Part shown: in pieces, positions 41,896 through 50,929 of the stretch
How the letters are laid out: every line of letters begins with the position of its first letter
Numbering within the stretch: position 1 is the stretch's first letter
Assembly: GCA_966674685.1 (NCBI GenBank)
Contig: CBKWJC010000029.1
Span: 1-64,000, forward strand
Length of the DNA: 64,000 nucleotides
Reading direction: 5' to 3'
From: Thainema sp966674685
GTDB taxonomy: Bacteria > Cyanobacteriota > Cyanobacteriia > Phormidesmidales > Phormidesmidaceae
Position numbers and translations under genes: made by a program
Notes under the pieces: generated by a model
The model's input: only the letters and a program-made list of their open reading frames with translations
The model's database searches: none
Told to the model about the DNA's origin: nothing

Positions 41896-42849
41896 ATGTC
41901 AACGCAGCGAAAACTCTTCATTTTTCCAGATTTTAGTAAAGTGAATTCAGGCGCGATCGCACTGGGTGCAATGGCTCTTTTAGTTGCAGGTTGCGAAGGG
42001 TTAACGCCCACTGAAGATCAGCAGACGCAAACTGGCAATGGTGCTACGACAGAAGAGCTATCCGAAGAGGTGTCAGACCTTCCAGATGCTGACCCCACCT
42101 TAGGGGAACTAGTGACCCTGCGGGGTGGCGTAAATGAAGTCATCGACGACGATAGTTTTCTTATGAACACCGCCGACGGTGATACTATCTTGGTCCTCAA
42201 CCCGACCGAGCAAACCTATCCTGCTCTACAGCAACAACCGGAAGCGCAACAGCAGACCGAAGCGGGACAAGCTGAAGCTCCAGCGACAGATACTGGACAG
42301 ACCGCGCAGCAGGGGCAAGAAGACGAAGACCTAGAAATTCCGTTTCAGGTGACTGGCACTCTGGAGGAATTTGATCCAGCCCAGCTAGAGGAGCAGTACG
42401 GTTTAACCCTCGATCCCAGTTTGTATGAGGACTATGACCAGCAATTAGTAGTCGTTGCTGAAAATATCGCGCTGGCTCCCCGACCTCAAGAATTTTGGGA
42501 CGCCCCAGTGAACTATTTTGAAAATGAAACCGTAGCTATTGAAGGGGATCTCAGACCGCTGGAAGATACCCAAAACGCTTTTGCTCTCTTTGAAGAAGGC
42601 TGGACAAACGATGTGGGTGTCTTGGTCGTAGGCACTCAAGACTTAGTTGATACCGAAAACCTAGAGCAGGGCGAGAATATCGTTGTGACTGGTCAAGCCC
42701 AACCCATTGACGAAGCGACATTGCAACAGGCCAACCTCGGCTGGGATGAGGCCCAAATTCAGGAATTCATTTCTCGCTATGAAAATCGACCAGTAATCCT
42801 GGCTGAGCAGGTTTACCCATCTGCAACGCCACCCCATCCCGTTCTCTAG
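41896..42849 (+). CDS. Acidic lipoprotein, unknown function
   Basis: A 317-aa lipoprotein. The signal ends in the lipobox LLVAGC with Cys33. A first beta-rich domain (GELVTLRGGVNEVIDDDSFLMN, residues 75-110) is followed by a Gln/Glu/Ala-rich linker, and a second domain (NYFENETVAIEGDLRPLED, LEQGENIVVTGQAQPID) repeats a similar OB-like pattern. I do not recognise the family. GGAGG lies seven bases before the ATG; a longer frame from 41836 lacks a ribosome site and would overlap the repeat element. Confidence 0.75.
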   Translation: MSTQRKLFIFPDFSKVNSGAIALGAMALLVAGCEGLTPTEDQQTQTGNGATTEELSEEVSDLPDADPTLGELVTLRGGVNEVIDDDSFLMNTADGDTILVLNPTEQTYPALQQQPEAQQQTEAGQAEAPATDTGQTAQQGQEDEDLEIPFQVTGTLEEFDPAQLEEQYGLTLDPSLYEDYDQQLVVVAENIALAPRPQEFWDAPVNYFENETVAIEGDLRPLEDTQNAFALFEEGWTNDVGVLVVGTQDLVDTENLEQGENIVVTGQAQPIDEATLQQANLGWDEAQIQEFISRYENRPVILAEQVYPSATPPHPVL

Positions 42850-43179
42850 TCAGCCGAGTTTCATCTAAAGCTATCCCCGCAGGGGTGTCCCCTTCCGGGA
42901 TGTCGTGACAGTCCCCCAGTGCTGGATGGTTGGTGTCCGGTTCCCGATGCCGCCCGCATTCTTTCTCCCAAGACAAACTGGACGACATCGGGAATGTCTG
43001 GTCTGAGCTGCTTGCCCAGTAAGAGTTATAGCAAGTCACGCTCAAGGGGCTATGAAGCTGCGATCGCACCCCAGATCTATTCCGTCTCCCGCTTTGGCCA
43101 ACCCTCCCCTACACCCAGAAGATGCCCGCTGCTAGGCCGAGCGGGTACACCCACTGGAGATTTACTCATGCCCAGCCCT
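42850..43179. other. Intergenic region, nothing recognised
   Basis: 330 bp between convergent genes. One HIP1 site (about 43061) and a small hairpin CCCCGCAGGGG near 42878; no gene supported. Confidence 0.45.
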
Positions 43180-43596
43180 TCACTCAGAGCCGTCCAGTTG
43201 AGCCTGCACCGAATCCTGAATAGTGTAGTGGGTCAGTCGCTGCACTGTTGCTGTTGGAATACCCAGTTCCTGAACAATCGAGGTTTCGACTTCATCCAGG
43301 CGAGTGGTAGACAGTTCAATCTCCCGCTCATGAACCGCCAGGTCAACGGGCTTGACGGCAACTTGAGTCTTACCCTGGGTTCGATCTACGTTGGCTTGAA
43401 TTAGCCGAATGTCATGCTCCTGAACGTCGGCTGGCAGAGTTGCCTGAAGCTGGTGAATACTGGTTTCGGTCTGTTGAAGCATCCGCTGGGTCAGCAGCGT
43501 TCCCGCCACCCAGAATCCCAGACCGACTGTAGGCAACAGAAGCCAAAACCTAGCTCCCAGGATTCGCAAAGGCCATACTGACTGACTGACTGACAT
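43180..43596 (-). CDS. Single-pass membrane protein, hypothetical
   Basis: 138 aa with one helix near residues 15-38 (FWLLLPTVGLGFWVAGTLL) and a polar, charged remainder with heptad-like LQxT spacing. No family recognised. The ATG at 43596 has GGAG eight bases upstream; ATG 43602 overlaps too closely. It is divergent from the di-haem cytochrome gene (about 130 bp), so the two may share control. Confidence 0.6.
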   Translation of the reverse strand: MSVSQSVWPLRILGARFWLLLPTVGLGFWVAGTLLTQRMLQQTETSIHQLQATLPADVQEHDIRLIQANVDRTQGKTQVAVKPVDLAVHEREIELSTTRLDEVETSIVQELGIPTATVQRLTHYTIQDSVQAQLDGSE

Positions 43597-43725
43597 GGGC
43601 ATTTCTCCACTCTCATCCAACAGTAGCGATAGACGGCTCCCCTGCAATCTAACCGGGGAAAGACGTGCTTTATCACCAGTTCAACACCCCTCAACATGCC
43701 GATATTCAGAAACCAATGAGGTCTT

Positions 43726-45792
43726 ATGTCTCTACGTACGCTGACTATTCTGGCAGCGCTAGTTATCCTAGTAGGATTTCTGGGGTTCCAGCTTGAACTC
43801 ACGCTACCAACCAGGCCACCAAACGTTGCGTCTACCTATACTCCCATAACGCAACCTGCCCCTCAAGGGATTGGCTCCTATGACGTGTTAGGGCACACTA
43901 TTAGCCCAGCAGAAGCCGCTCAACTCCTGCAAACGGAAGCAGGGCGACAGCAGCTTTCGTCCGAGAACGGTGCGGTTGAAATCACTGAAGACCTTCTCGA
44001 TTTGGGACGCGAGACGTTCTACCAGGAAACCTTCGGTAACGAAGTTTTATTTACCGATGTGGTTGGTATTCTGGATGGCCCCCTAGGGCTGCCGGAACTG
44101 ACTAAAGCGATTCTGGCCCTGAAGGGGCAACCTACGAATAACTTGCAGGTGAAGCTGGATGAGACGCTGGAATTTCGCGATCGCACCTTTCCGGCTGGCA
44201 CTGTGATCAACACAGGGCTGGATGTACCAGAAGGCTCTGTCTTTCCCCTCGGGGTGGTGACTCATATAGAGCACGCCCGCCCTAGAGTGGGCATCACCTG
44301 CGCGCTTTGCCACGCCACCGTGAATCAGGAAACAGGAAAAATTATTGAAGGCGCCACAAATACTGACATTAACTTAGGCATGCTGCTGGCAATGGCCTCC
44401 AACTCGGCGGCATTGTTTCGCCAATCTGACGTTAACCCTACTAATATTGCCCGTGGCGAACACTCGTATATTAACGACGAGGGAGAAACGGCCTACCTGC
44501 CCGACCCTGAACAGCTAGAAGCCGCCGTAGATAGCGCGTTCCTCTCTTGGCCACCGGGTAACTTCGTCTCCAATGGCGACCTGACCAATAACTCTGCCCA
44601 GGTACCCTCCTCCTATACCCACGCAGCGTTTCCCTACGCCTGGAGTGGAGTAGCGTCCATCGGTTGGTTCCACGGATTGACCACCCTGAACAATGCTGTC
44701 TTTGGCCTGAATGCCGACCCCACCACCACCGCCGATGCCGCCCCTGAGGTGCTGGGCATTGGTAAAGAAACCTATCTAGGAGCGATGTTCCAAAATGCGC
44801 CTAATGCCCATTATCGCTTGCCAGAAGGGGCACGTCCTTCACGGTTTGTAGAATCGGTAGACCCTACTCCCGGATCTCCTGGTCTTAACGCCACCATCAA
44901 AATGCCAGAGTATCCGAACGGCACTCTATTTATGCAGAATGGCCTGATGGCCGCCACTCCAGGACATCGCGTTGCCGAGGAACTCAATGGCATGTCAGCC
45001 TGGCAGAATACCCTGGCTCCACCACCCAACGAAGCTGTACAGGATGTGGCCTCAGTGCAGCGGGGAGCCAAAATCTTTGATGATGCTAACTGTGCTACCT
45101 GCCATAGCGGGCGCTACTTCACTAACCACCGGATCATTCCTCAGCGAGAACTGAAAACTCAGCCAGCTCGGGCACCTGCCTCCCGAAAATTTGCCGAGGC
45201 GTTTGTGCCGCCTGACACCTATGCTCCGAATGTGCCCGTACCGCTGCCCCCTGACCCAATGGTGCTGTCCATACCCACCGACATCACTTCTGAGGATGAT
45301 ATCCAGCTCGCCTATGCCCAGAGTGATCCCCAGGGTGGCTACAAAGTGATGAAGCTGATTGGTGCTTATCTCCATGCTCCATACCTGCATGATGGTGGTG
45401 TTGCCGCCAGTGCGACCGCCCTTAAACCTGAGGAAACTGGCTGGTTCACCGTGGCCGATCCAGCTCAGATCGGCATGGTGGGCACCTTCATGCGCGGGAT
45501 CAGACCCGACTCGGCAGCCAGTCTGCGAATGCTGGTCGATCGCAATTTGCGAGAACCGATGGTGGAGGTGAATCGGGCCAACCCCGATCTGCAACGAGCC
45601 AATGTCAGCGGTCAGGGTCACGACTACTGGGTTGATCAGCAGGCCGGATATCGGCCTCAGGATCAGACGGATTTAGTCAATTTTTTGCTGTCGTTAGATG
45701 ATGATCCGATTGCCTTGCCACCATTTGTGGCTTCAGATCTGGCTGATGCCAATCTAGCCCTAGGGTCACAGAATGAAGCTGGTCTTCAGTAG
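43726..45792 (+). CDS. Large membrane-anchored di-haem c-type cytochrome
   Basis: A 688-aa exported protein with an N-terminal signal anchor (ILAALVILVGFLGF) and two haem-c motifs: Cys192-AL-Cys195-His196 and Cys456-AT-Cys459-His460. The C-terminal third (YKVMKLIGAYLHAPYLHDGGVA) resembles di-haem peroxidase/RoxA-like or thiol-oxidase-like cytochromes, in which the second haem domain ends with such a HDG loop. The electron partner and reaction are unknown. It could receive electrons outside the cytoplasmic membrane. Not part of the core photosynthetic chain. Confidence 0.78.
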   Translation: MSLRTLTILAALVILVGFLGFQLELTLPTRPPNVASTYTPITQPAPQGIGSYDVLGHTISPAEAAQLLQTEAGRQQLSSENGAVEITEDLLDLGRETFYQETFGNEVLFTDVVGILDGPLGLPELTKAILALKGQPTNNLQVKLDETLEFRDRTFPAGTVINTGLDVPEGSVFPLGVVTHIEHARPRVGITCALCHATVNQETGKIIEGATNTDINLGMLLAMASNSAALFRQSDVNPTNIARGEHSYINDEGETAYLPDPEQLEAAVDSAFLSWPPGNFVSNGDLTNNSAQVPSSYTHAAFPYAWSGVASIGWFHGLTTLNNAVFGLNADPTTTADAAPEVLGIGKETYLGAMFQNAPNAHYRLPEGARPSRFVESVDPTPGSPGLNATIKMPEYPNGTLFMQNGLMAATPGHRVAEELNGMSAWQNTLAPPPNEAVQDVASVQRGAKIFDDANCATCHSGRYFTNHRIIPQRELKTQPARAPASRKFAEAFVPPDTYAPNVPVPLPPDPMVLSIPTDITSEDDIQLAYAQSDPQGGYKVMKLIGAYLHAPYLHDGGVAASATALKPEETGWFTVADPAQIGMVGTFMRGIRPDSAASLRMLVDRNLREPMVEVNRANPDLQRANVSGQGHDYWVDQQAGYRPQDQTDLVNFLLSLDDDPIALPPFVASDLADANLALGSQNEAGLQ

Positions 45793-45806
45793 CGCTACTG
45801 CTAGAG

Positions 45807-45899
45807 ACGCGATGTGCAACTTGAGCGTTATGGTTCACGATAGCCCAAACATGGGTGAGTAGGTGGGGGAGGTAGGGACAAAATAGTTGCACATCGCGT
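45807..45899. repeat. 93-bp MITE-like element
   Basis: ACGCGATGTGCAAC (45807-45820) and its perfect inverse (45886-45899) bound a 93-bp G-rich interior. A single related end, AACGCGATGTGCGACTT, occurs at 57475-57491. Confidence 0.65.
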
Positions 45900-45954
45900 T
45901 ACTGGTATGATCCGAGACGTTCATACGAATCAACTAGAGGAACGAAGACGCTTT

Positions 45955-46440
45955 ATGCAGTACTGGTTAATGAAATCGGAACCAGATGCCTACAGCATTG
46001 ACGACTTAGAGCGCGATCGCACCACCCTTTGGGATGGAGTACGCAACTATCAGGCCCGTAATTTTCTTCGGACAGCAGCCGTTGGGGATCAGGTCTTTTT
46101 CTACCATTCCAACACTAAACCCCCTGGCATTGTCGGCTTGATGCAGGTAGTCGAAACGAAGATTGACGACCCAACCCAGTTCGACCCCAACAGCCACTAT
46201 TACGATCCCAAATCCACACCCGATAATCCGCGCTGGCAAACTGTACGGGTGGAATTTGTCGAGCGTTTTTCTGCTGCGATCGCACTTGACCAGCTAAAAG
46301 AAAAATTTGATCCAGATGAACTCCAGGTGGTGAAACGGGGGAATCGGCTTTCGGTCATGCCCATAGACGTAGATGTAGCAAAACGCATTCTCGCTCTGGT
46401 ACCGAATTTGACGCGGACGACCCCGAAGGCTTCGTTATAA
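45955..46440 (+). CDS. EVE domain protein
   Basis: A 161-aa protein beginning MQYWLMKSEPDAYSIDDL, with WDGVRNYQARNFLR, VGDQVFFYHSNTKPPGIVG and HYYDPKS. These are the hallmarks of the EVE (PUA-like) fold that binds modified bases in DNA or RNA. The single-domain form is widespread in bacteria; the role here is unknown. A longer frame from 45907 is possible, but family members start at MQYWL. It converges with the lptA-like gene (11 bp gap). Confidence 0.9.
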   Translation: MQYWLMKSEPDAYSIDDLERDRTTLWDGVRNYQARNFLRTAAVGDQVFFYHSNTKPPGIVGLMQVVETKIDDPTQFDPNSHYYDPKSTPDNPRWQTVRVEFVERFSAAIALDQLKEKFDPDELQVVKRGNRLSVMPIDVDVAKRILALVPNLTRTTPKASL

Positions 46441-46451
46441 AGCTGCAAGGA

Positions 46452-46970
46452 TTACTGATCGCTGAATGGAGTCTTGAAGACAGGTTTAGGATCGAAGTCC
46501 TCTGTGCCACCAACTGCACCATTACCCGAACTGGCAGGCTGTTCGGCTGGCGCATTGGGGTCATCCACTAAGTAAATAGCTTCAACCTGCTCCTGTTGGC
46601 GCGGCAGTGCCACAAAGCGGCCTTCATCGATGAGATACGTAATCGTTTCGGCCTGTAAGCTATTGCCCTCTTGCAGCACATAGACATTACCGCTGAGGAC
46701 AATGCGACGTTCGCGGCTGTAGTACTGCGCTTGGGCAGAAGTGGCCTGGATTTGACGAGCTGGATAGTTGATTTGGACATTGCCGCGTGCTGTGATCACA
46801 CCCGTGACGGAGTTGGCTTCCTGCACATCGGAGCGGAGGGTCAGCGCTTGGTTGCCAGTTTGGGCTTGAGCCGTTTGTCCGAAATAGGGTGCGATCGCAC
46901 CTCCGACAATCATCAACGGTAAGAGCCAGCGAGCGGATGACAAGCTTGAACGAAACAATCGTCGCAACAT
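46452..46970 (-). CDS. LptA/OstA-like periplasmic LPS-transport protein
   Basis: A 172-aa exported protein. The signal peptide ends near AQAQ (residue 37). The mature part is the OstA beta-jellyroll: ITARGNVQINYPARQIQATSAQAQYYSRERRIVLSGNVYV-type repeats, with TARGNV and LSGNVYVLQEG as hallmarks. LptA bridges the periplasm in lipopolysaccharide export. The start ATG is at 46970. An acidic disordered tail closes the protein. Confidence 0.85.
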   Translation of the reverse strand: MLRRLFRSSLSSARWLLPLMIVGGAIAPYFGQTAQAQTGNQALTLRSDVQEANSVTGVITARGNVQINYPARQIQATSAQAQYYSRERRIVLSGNVYVLQEGNSLQAETITYLIDEGRFVALPRQQEQVEAIYLVDDPNAPAEQPASSGNGAVGGTEDFDPKPVFKTPFSDQ

Positions 46971-47124
46971 GGTTTTACGGTGTTCTCAGCGTTTTGTGAA
47001 TTAGTTTGACGCGGCTAATCGAAAATTTAGCGGTGGATGGTGTATCACTAAAAATCTACCAGGGCAAAACAGACTTCGTCAGGAATTTAGCAAAATGATT
47101 CAGTCTTTTACCCTCTCCTACAGA

Positions 47125-47685
47125 CTAACTTGCCCAACATCCGGACTCCGGATCGCGCACCTTCGCAAAAATGAAACTATCGCGGGGACAAGATGACAGG
47201 TTGGGACGCATTGTGGCACAGCGCAACGTGCCTTCACGCCGCAGACCCACCTTCTCTAAAACCCTGGCTGAGGCCAGATTTTCAGTATCACATACTGCCC
47301 AGACTCGATAAATGGTTGGGAGACTGGTCAGCCATGCAATCACGGCACGAGCGGCTTCCGTCATATACCCCTGCCTCCAGTATTGCCGATGAAGAACATA
47401 GCCAAAGTCGGCTTTATGGCCGTCGATCCGACAGGCAATGGCACCTATCACCTGATCTGCGGGCTGGGCGGTGATTACCCAGCAGAACTCCTCGCCTGAT
47501 TCCCACCGAGGGATACACCATTCAAGAAACCGAATTGTGTCTTGAATATCCGTATGCGTTGGCCAATCCATATAGCGCGTCACGTCTGGATCAGCGGCAT
47601 ACTCGAAGATGGCGGCAGCATCCGCCAGGGATGGGCAGCGGAGTTTGAGTCGGTCTGTGGTTAGATCAGTCGGGGGCTGGCGCAT
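47125..47685 (-). CDS. GNAT N-acetyltransferase (RimJ/RimL-like)
   Basis: A 186-aa acetyltransferase: LTTDRLKLRCPSLADAAAIFEYA start, WCIPRWESGEEFCWVI, DFGYVLHRQYWRQGYMTEAARAV (acetyl-CoA site) and LASARVLEKVGLRREGTLR. Family members acetylate ribosomal protein N-termini or small molecules. ATG 47685 is preferred; the longer frame begins at a GTG within a HIP1 site. It lies 44 bp downstream of the DUF309 gene on the same strand. Confidence 0.88.
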   Translation of the reverse strand: MRQPPTDLTTDRLKLRCPSLADAAAIFEYAADPDVTRYMDWPTHTDIQDTIRFLEWCIPRWESGEEFCWVITAQPADQVIGAIACRIDGHKADFGYVLHRQYWRQGYMTEAARAVIAWLTSLPTIYRVWAVCDTENLASARVLEKVGLRREGTLRCATMRPNLSSCPRDSFIFAKVRDPESGCWAS

Positions 47686-47729
47686 GTGATGGTATTGGAT
47701 GAGATGACGGTGCGATCGCACCTAAAGTT

Positions 47730-48242
47730 TCAATCAGGCTTTTGATACCGAATTTTGGGCAACTTCAATCGCGATTTCAGATCTTCATCCAGCGGCTCAG
47801 CCAAATTTAAACCCGCAGCTTCCAGTGGAGTTCCGGATAACTGCTCCGCTGCCTCCTGGGTCATTTCCGCCACTGAATCCTCTGGCAGTAAACCCAAGTA
47901 GTGCGCGCAGGCCACCGCTTGCTCCGGGCCAGCCGTCTGGAGAGCCATCAGCAAATCGGAGCTTTGTTCAAGCAGATCATCAATATCAACGCCTGCGTAG
48001 TCGGAGTCGTAGCGGCGAATGCGACTGATGCCCTCGCCCAGCAGAATGACCGATCCTTTCCAGTTCTGATTGCTCAGGTGATAAATCCCCACCGCGACTT
48101 GCAAAATGCCCTGATACAGGCTCTTGGGCGGATCAGGAGCTTCCATCCAAATCGCTTCCAGCGTATCGTGGCAGGCGTAATATTCGCCGCGATTAAACTG
48201 TTCCAGTCCTTGCCAAAAGTCACTCGGCAGTTGATCCGTCAT
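47730..48242 (-). CDS. DUF309 protein
   Basis: A 170-aa protein with the DUF309 signature FWQGLEQFNRGEYYACHDTLEAIW and SLYQGILQVAVGIYHLSNQNWKG (His and Glu residues of the helical repeat). The family is widespread in cyanobacteria and plastids; function unknown. The C-terminal third is variable. Probably in one transcript with the downstream GNAT gene. Confidence 0.88.
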   Translation of the reverse strand: MTDQLPSDFWQGLEQFNRGEYYACHDTLEAIWMEAPDPPKSLYQGILQVAVGIYHLSNQNWKGSVILLGEGISRIRRYDSDYAGVDIDDLLEQSSDLLMALQTAGPEQAVACAHYLGLLPEDSVAEMTQEAAEQLSGTPLEAAGLNLAEPLDEDLKSRLKLPKIRYQKPD

Positions 48243-48894
48243 CTGATCTGACCTTTGAATGCGTTTCGGTAAACATTTTGCATAACCATTGGTATAACCA
48301 TAGTCATATTTGGCTAAGACGTTTTTGCGACGTGGCGACGCCGCGCCACAAAAATGCCCGCGCCGGAACAGAGCTGACTACAGCTACAACGTAACGTTGC
48401 AAGTTCTCAAAGCATTGTCTGAATTCCGACCCTTGTGTAAACAAGATCCGGATCAGTCGCGCCGAGGTCGTAGATCCATATGGATAGCTCCATTCAATAG
48501 CTGGTGAACTCAGTTGACTGTGAATAGGCCAACCCGCTGGGATGACCTGTTCACAATCAACTGAAGATGGCTGTAGAGTCCCATTCGGATGAGCCAGTGG
48601 TGATGTTCCTATTTCAGTGAACAAATATCTCTCGATTGAGCCATTCTGAACATCTGCTCCTATCCTATGCTGGAGCATAACCAAATCGGAGCGTCAAGCA
48701 GCGTGTTCGGTAGTTCTCAAAGCATCGCTACCTGGATACAACTGCTCATTCCCATCGACTCGATTGATGCGCTGCAAACTCAAGAGCGAACGCTTCAGAC
48801 GTTTCTGGAGAGTTGTCACACGTAAACAGTGCAAATTTTCGTGAAGATGGTATGCTCCACTGTGAGTGAGTGTGTGTAAGGAGTGTTTATACCT
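48243..48894. other. 652-bp intergenic region
   Basis: Holds an imperfect hairpin (about 48320-48356, GTGGCG/CGCCAC core) and the repeat AGAGCTGACTACAGCTA (48370-48386). No gene supported. The end carries the glmM ribosome site AAGGAG (48877). Confidence 0.5.
48370..48386 (+). repeat. AGAGCTGACTACAGCTA dispersed repeat
   Basis: This 17-mer also occurs at 84-100; a 14-base relative (AACAGAGCTGACTA) lies at 14547-14560. All are intergenic. Confidence 0.65.
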
Positions 48895-50385
48895 ATGGTT
48901 ACGTCTCCCCCCCGTCGTGCTGTTGCAGCGCGATCGCAACTTCGTTCGGCTCAACCCGGTGTTGTTTCACATCCTGCAATGGCGGGCTGGGCACCCTTAT
49001 CGCTACCCCAGTCTTCGTTGTTTGGTACGGATGGCATTCGTGGACAGGTGGGAGAGTTGCTTAATGCTCCCCTAGCGCTACAGGTGGGCTTTTGGGCCGG
49101 ACAGGTTTTACAATCCCATGCCCAGCGAACGGGCGTGGTTTTAATAGGTCAAGATTCTCGTAATTCCAGCGATATGCTGTCTGCGGCGTTGTCGGCTGGC
49201 CTGACGGCTTCTGGTCTAGAAGTTTGGAATCTAGGATTATGCGCGACACCCTGCGTGGCAACATTAACGCCCCAGTTGAACGCCTTGGGTGGCGTCATGA
49301 TCTCCGCCAGCCACAATCCGCCCCAAGACAACGGGATCAAGTTTTTTGCCGCCGATGGCACCAAGCTCAGCACGGTGCTGCAAAAAGAAATCGAAGCGGC
49401 GCTACGCGGCAATTTATCTCCCATCGCCAGCGCTCTGCCAGAGGCAGGTTTGAACCCCTGGGGACGCTGTGAACAGCGGTTTGACCTGGTCGAGCGATAT
49501 GCTCAAGCTCTGCATCGGTCGCTACCAACGGGCGTTGATTTGTCAGGAATGCGAATTGCGCTCGATTTAGCTTGGGGTTCCGCCACTCGATCTGCGATCG
49601 CAGTTTTCGAGTCCTTGGGAGCCGAGGTGATTGCCCTGCACAGCACCCCCGACGGCAATCGGATTAACGTTCACTGCGGTTCGACCCATCTCGAACCGCT
49701 AAAGGCGGCGGTGAAAGAGCATCAGGCTGATTTGGGCTTTGCTTTTGATGGCGACGCCGATCGGGTGATGGCCGTCGATGCTCAAGGCCGAGAAGTAAAC
49801 GGTGATTATATTCTGTACTTCTGGGGCAATCTGCTACAGTCTGCGAATCAACTGCCTGAGAACCTGATTGTCTCAACCGTGATGGCGAACTTGGGCTTTG
49901 AGCGGGCGTGGCAGGCTCAGGGCGGCGAATTTGTCCGTACTCCCGTGGGCGATCAGCATGTTCACGCCGAGATGCAGCGGCGCGGTGCGATGCTGGGCGG
50001 CGAACAGTCTGGGCATATCCTGTGCCACCACTACAGTCTGACGGGCGATGGGGTGCTGACAGCACTGCACATTGCCGGACTGGTTCAGCAATCCGGCACG
50101 TCGCTGGCTGATCTAGTGGATCAGAGCTTCCAAACCTATCCGCAGTTACTCAAAAATATCCGGGTGGAAGATCGCGATCGCAGATTGAACTGGCAGGATT
50201 GCGATCCGCTTCAGCAGGCCATTGCTCAGGCCGAATCAGCAATGGGCGATCAGGGCCGCGTCTTAGTCCGAGCCTCGGGTACCGAACCCGTGATTCGGGT
50301 CATGGTGGAAGCCATTGACGCAGCGATGACAGCCCACTGGACAGATTTGCTATCGCAAACGGTGCAGCGGCATCTTGCAGTTTAA
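48895..50385 (+). CDS. glmM: Phosphoglucosamine mutase
   Basis: A 496-aa enzyme converting glucosamine 6-phosphate to glucosamine 1-phosphate for UDP-GlcNAc and cell-wall synthesis. The phosphoserine loop MISASHNPPQDNGIKFF has the active Ser139. The metal loop is AFDGDADRVM near 285 and the substrate loop GGEQSGHI near 368. Relative to the enterobacterial enzyme there is an N-terminal extension of about 35 residues before LFGTDGIRG, as is common in cyanobacteria. ATG 48895 lies 12 bases after AAGGAG; the GTG at 48883 is too close to that site. Confidence 0.94.
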   Translation: MVTSPPRRAVAARSQLRSAQPGVVSHPAMAGWAPLSLPQSSLFGTDGIRGQVGELLNAPLALQVGFWAGQVLQSHAQRTGVVLIGQDSRNSSDMLSAALSAGLTASGLEVWNLGLCATPCVATLTPQLNALGGVMISASHNPPQDNGIKFFAADGTKLSTVLQKEIEAALRGNLSPIASALPEAGLNPWGRCEQRFDLVERYAQALHRSLPTGVDLSGMRIALDLAWGSATRSAIAVFESLGAEVIALHSTPDGNRINVHCGSTHLEPLKAAVKEHQADLGFAFDGDADRVMAVDAQGREVNGDYILYFWGNLLQSANQLPENLIVSTVMANLGFERAWQAQGGEFVRTPVGDQHVHAEMQRRGAMLGGEQSGHILCHHYSLTGDGVLTALHIAGLVQQSGTSLADLVDQSFQTYPQLLKNIRVEDRDRRLNWQDCDPLQQAIAQAESAMGDQGRVLVRASGTEPVIRVMVEAIDAAMTAHWTDLLSQTVQRHLAV

Positions 50386-50645
50386 TTCGTTCAGCATGGC
50401 ATGACAGTAGGAGCGAGGTGACCTGTTTAGGAGGGTGAATTCAATCAGTTCGAGATTGAGTGGGGGCGATTCCGGCAACGATCTGCATTTGTTCATAGAG
50501 TTGACGGCAAACCTCGCTCCTCCCGTTTGCGATTTTGCGGATTGTTTGAATCCACGCTCCTGAGCGGGATGCTCTTGTCTTAGATAGCTTCTGGCTTAAT
50601 GAAACCACCCTGCCTCATTAGGATGAGGAGTGAGGTGAATGAGAC

Positions 50646-50699
50646 AACTCAGCACTCAGCACTGGACGTATCTGTAGCGCTAAATTGCAGAACTGATAT
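50646..50699 (+). repeat. Dispersed ~55-bp repeat, copy 2
   Basis: Matches 14452-14514 with few changes (CAGCACTGGAC, ATCTGTAG, AAATTGCAGAA, TGATAT in register). Confidence 0.7.
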
Positions 50700-50862
50700 T
50701 AGCCCTCAGCACTGATCTCATCATGTAGTGCCAACTCGTGGAACTGGTATTGAGTAGCTACATACAAATCAATGCATAGCTCAAAAGACGGAGCGCTCCC
50801 CCGGTTTTTGAGCTGCGTTTATTTATGCCAACCTAAATAGTCTGTCAACTTTGTTTTGATGG

Positions 50863-50913
50863 GTTTTGCTGGTTGATGTGCCGTGCTCCGCGCGGCACAT
50901 CAACCAGCAAAAC
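50863..50913. repeat. 21-bp perfect hairpin
   Basis: 50863-50883 pair perfectly with 50893-50913 (core GGTTGATGTGCCG) across a 9-base GC-rich loop, 17 bp beyond the end of the DUF4126 gene. No T-run. Confidence 0.8.
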
Positions 50914-50929
50914 TTAATTTACAGAGTAC

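Larger units (their letters stand above)
50386..50929. other. Repeat-rich intergenic region
   Basis: 544 bp between convergent genes. It has an inverted pair GGAGCGAGGT/ACCTCGCTCC (about 50410 and 50511), the dispersed repeat copy at 50646-50699 and the 21-bp hairpin at 50863-50913. No gene seen. Confidence 0.55.

Noticed and set aside
42919..43404. 161-codon plus frame
   Set aside because: No domain, Ser/Pro/Cys-rich composition of an out-of-frame shadow, and it overlaps the membrane-protein gene on the other strand.
48304..48684. 126-codon minus frame upstream of glmM
   Set aside because: Covers repeats and hairpins, with no ribosome site or recognisable sequence.
50435..50465. A TTCGA-containing stem-loop that looks like a tRNA T-arm
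   Set aside because: No acceptor, D-arm or anticodon arm around it; the loop phase is wrong for a T-loop.
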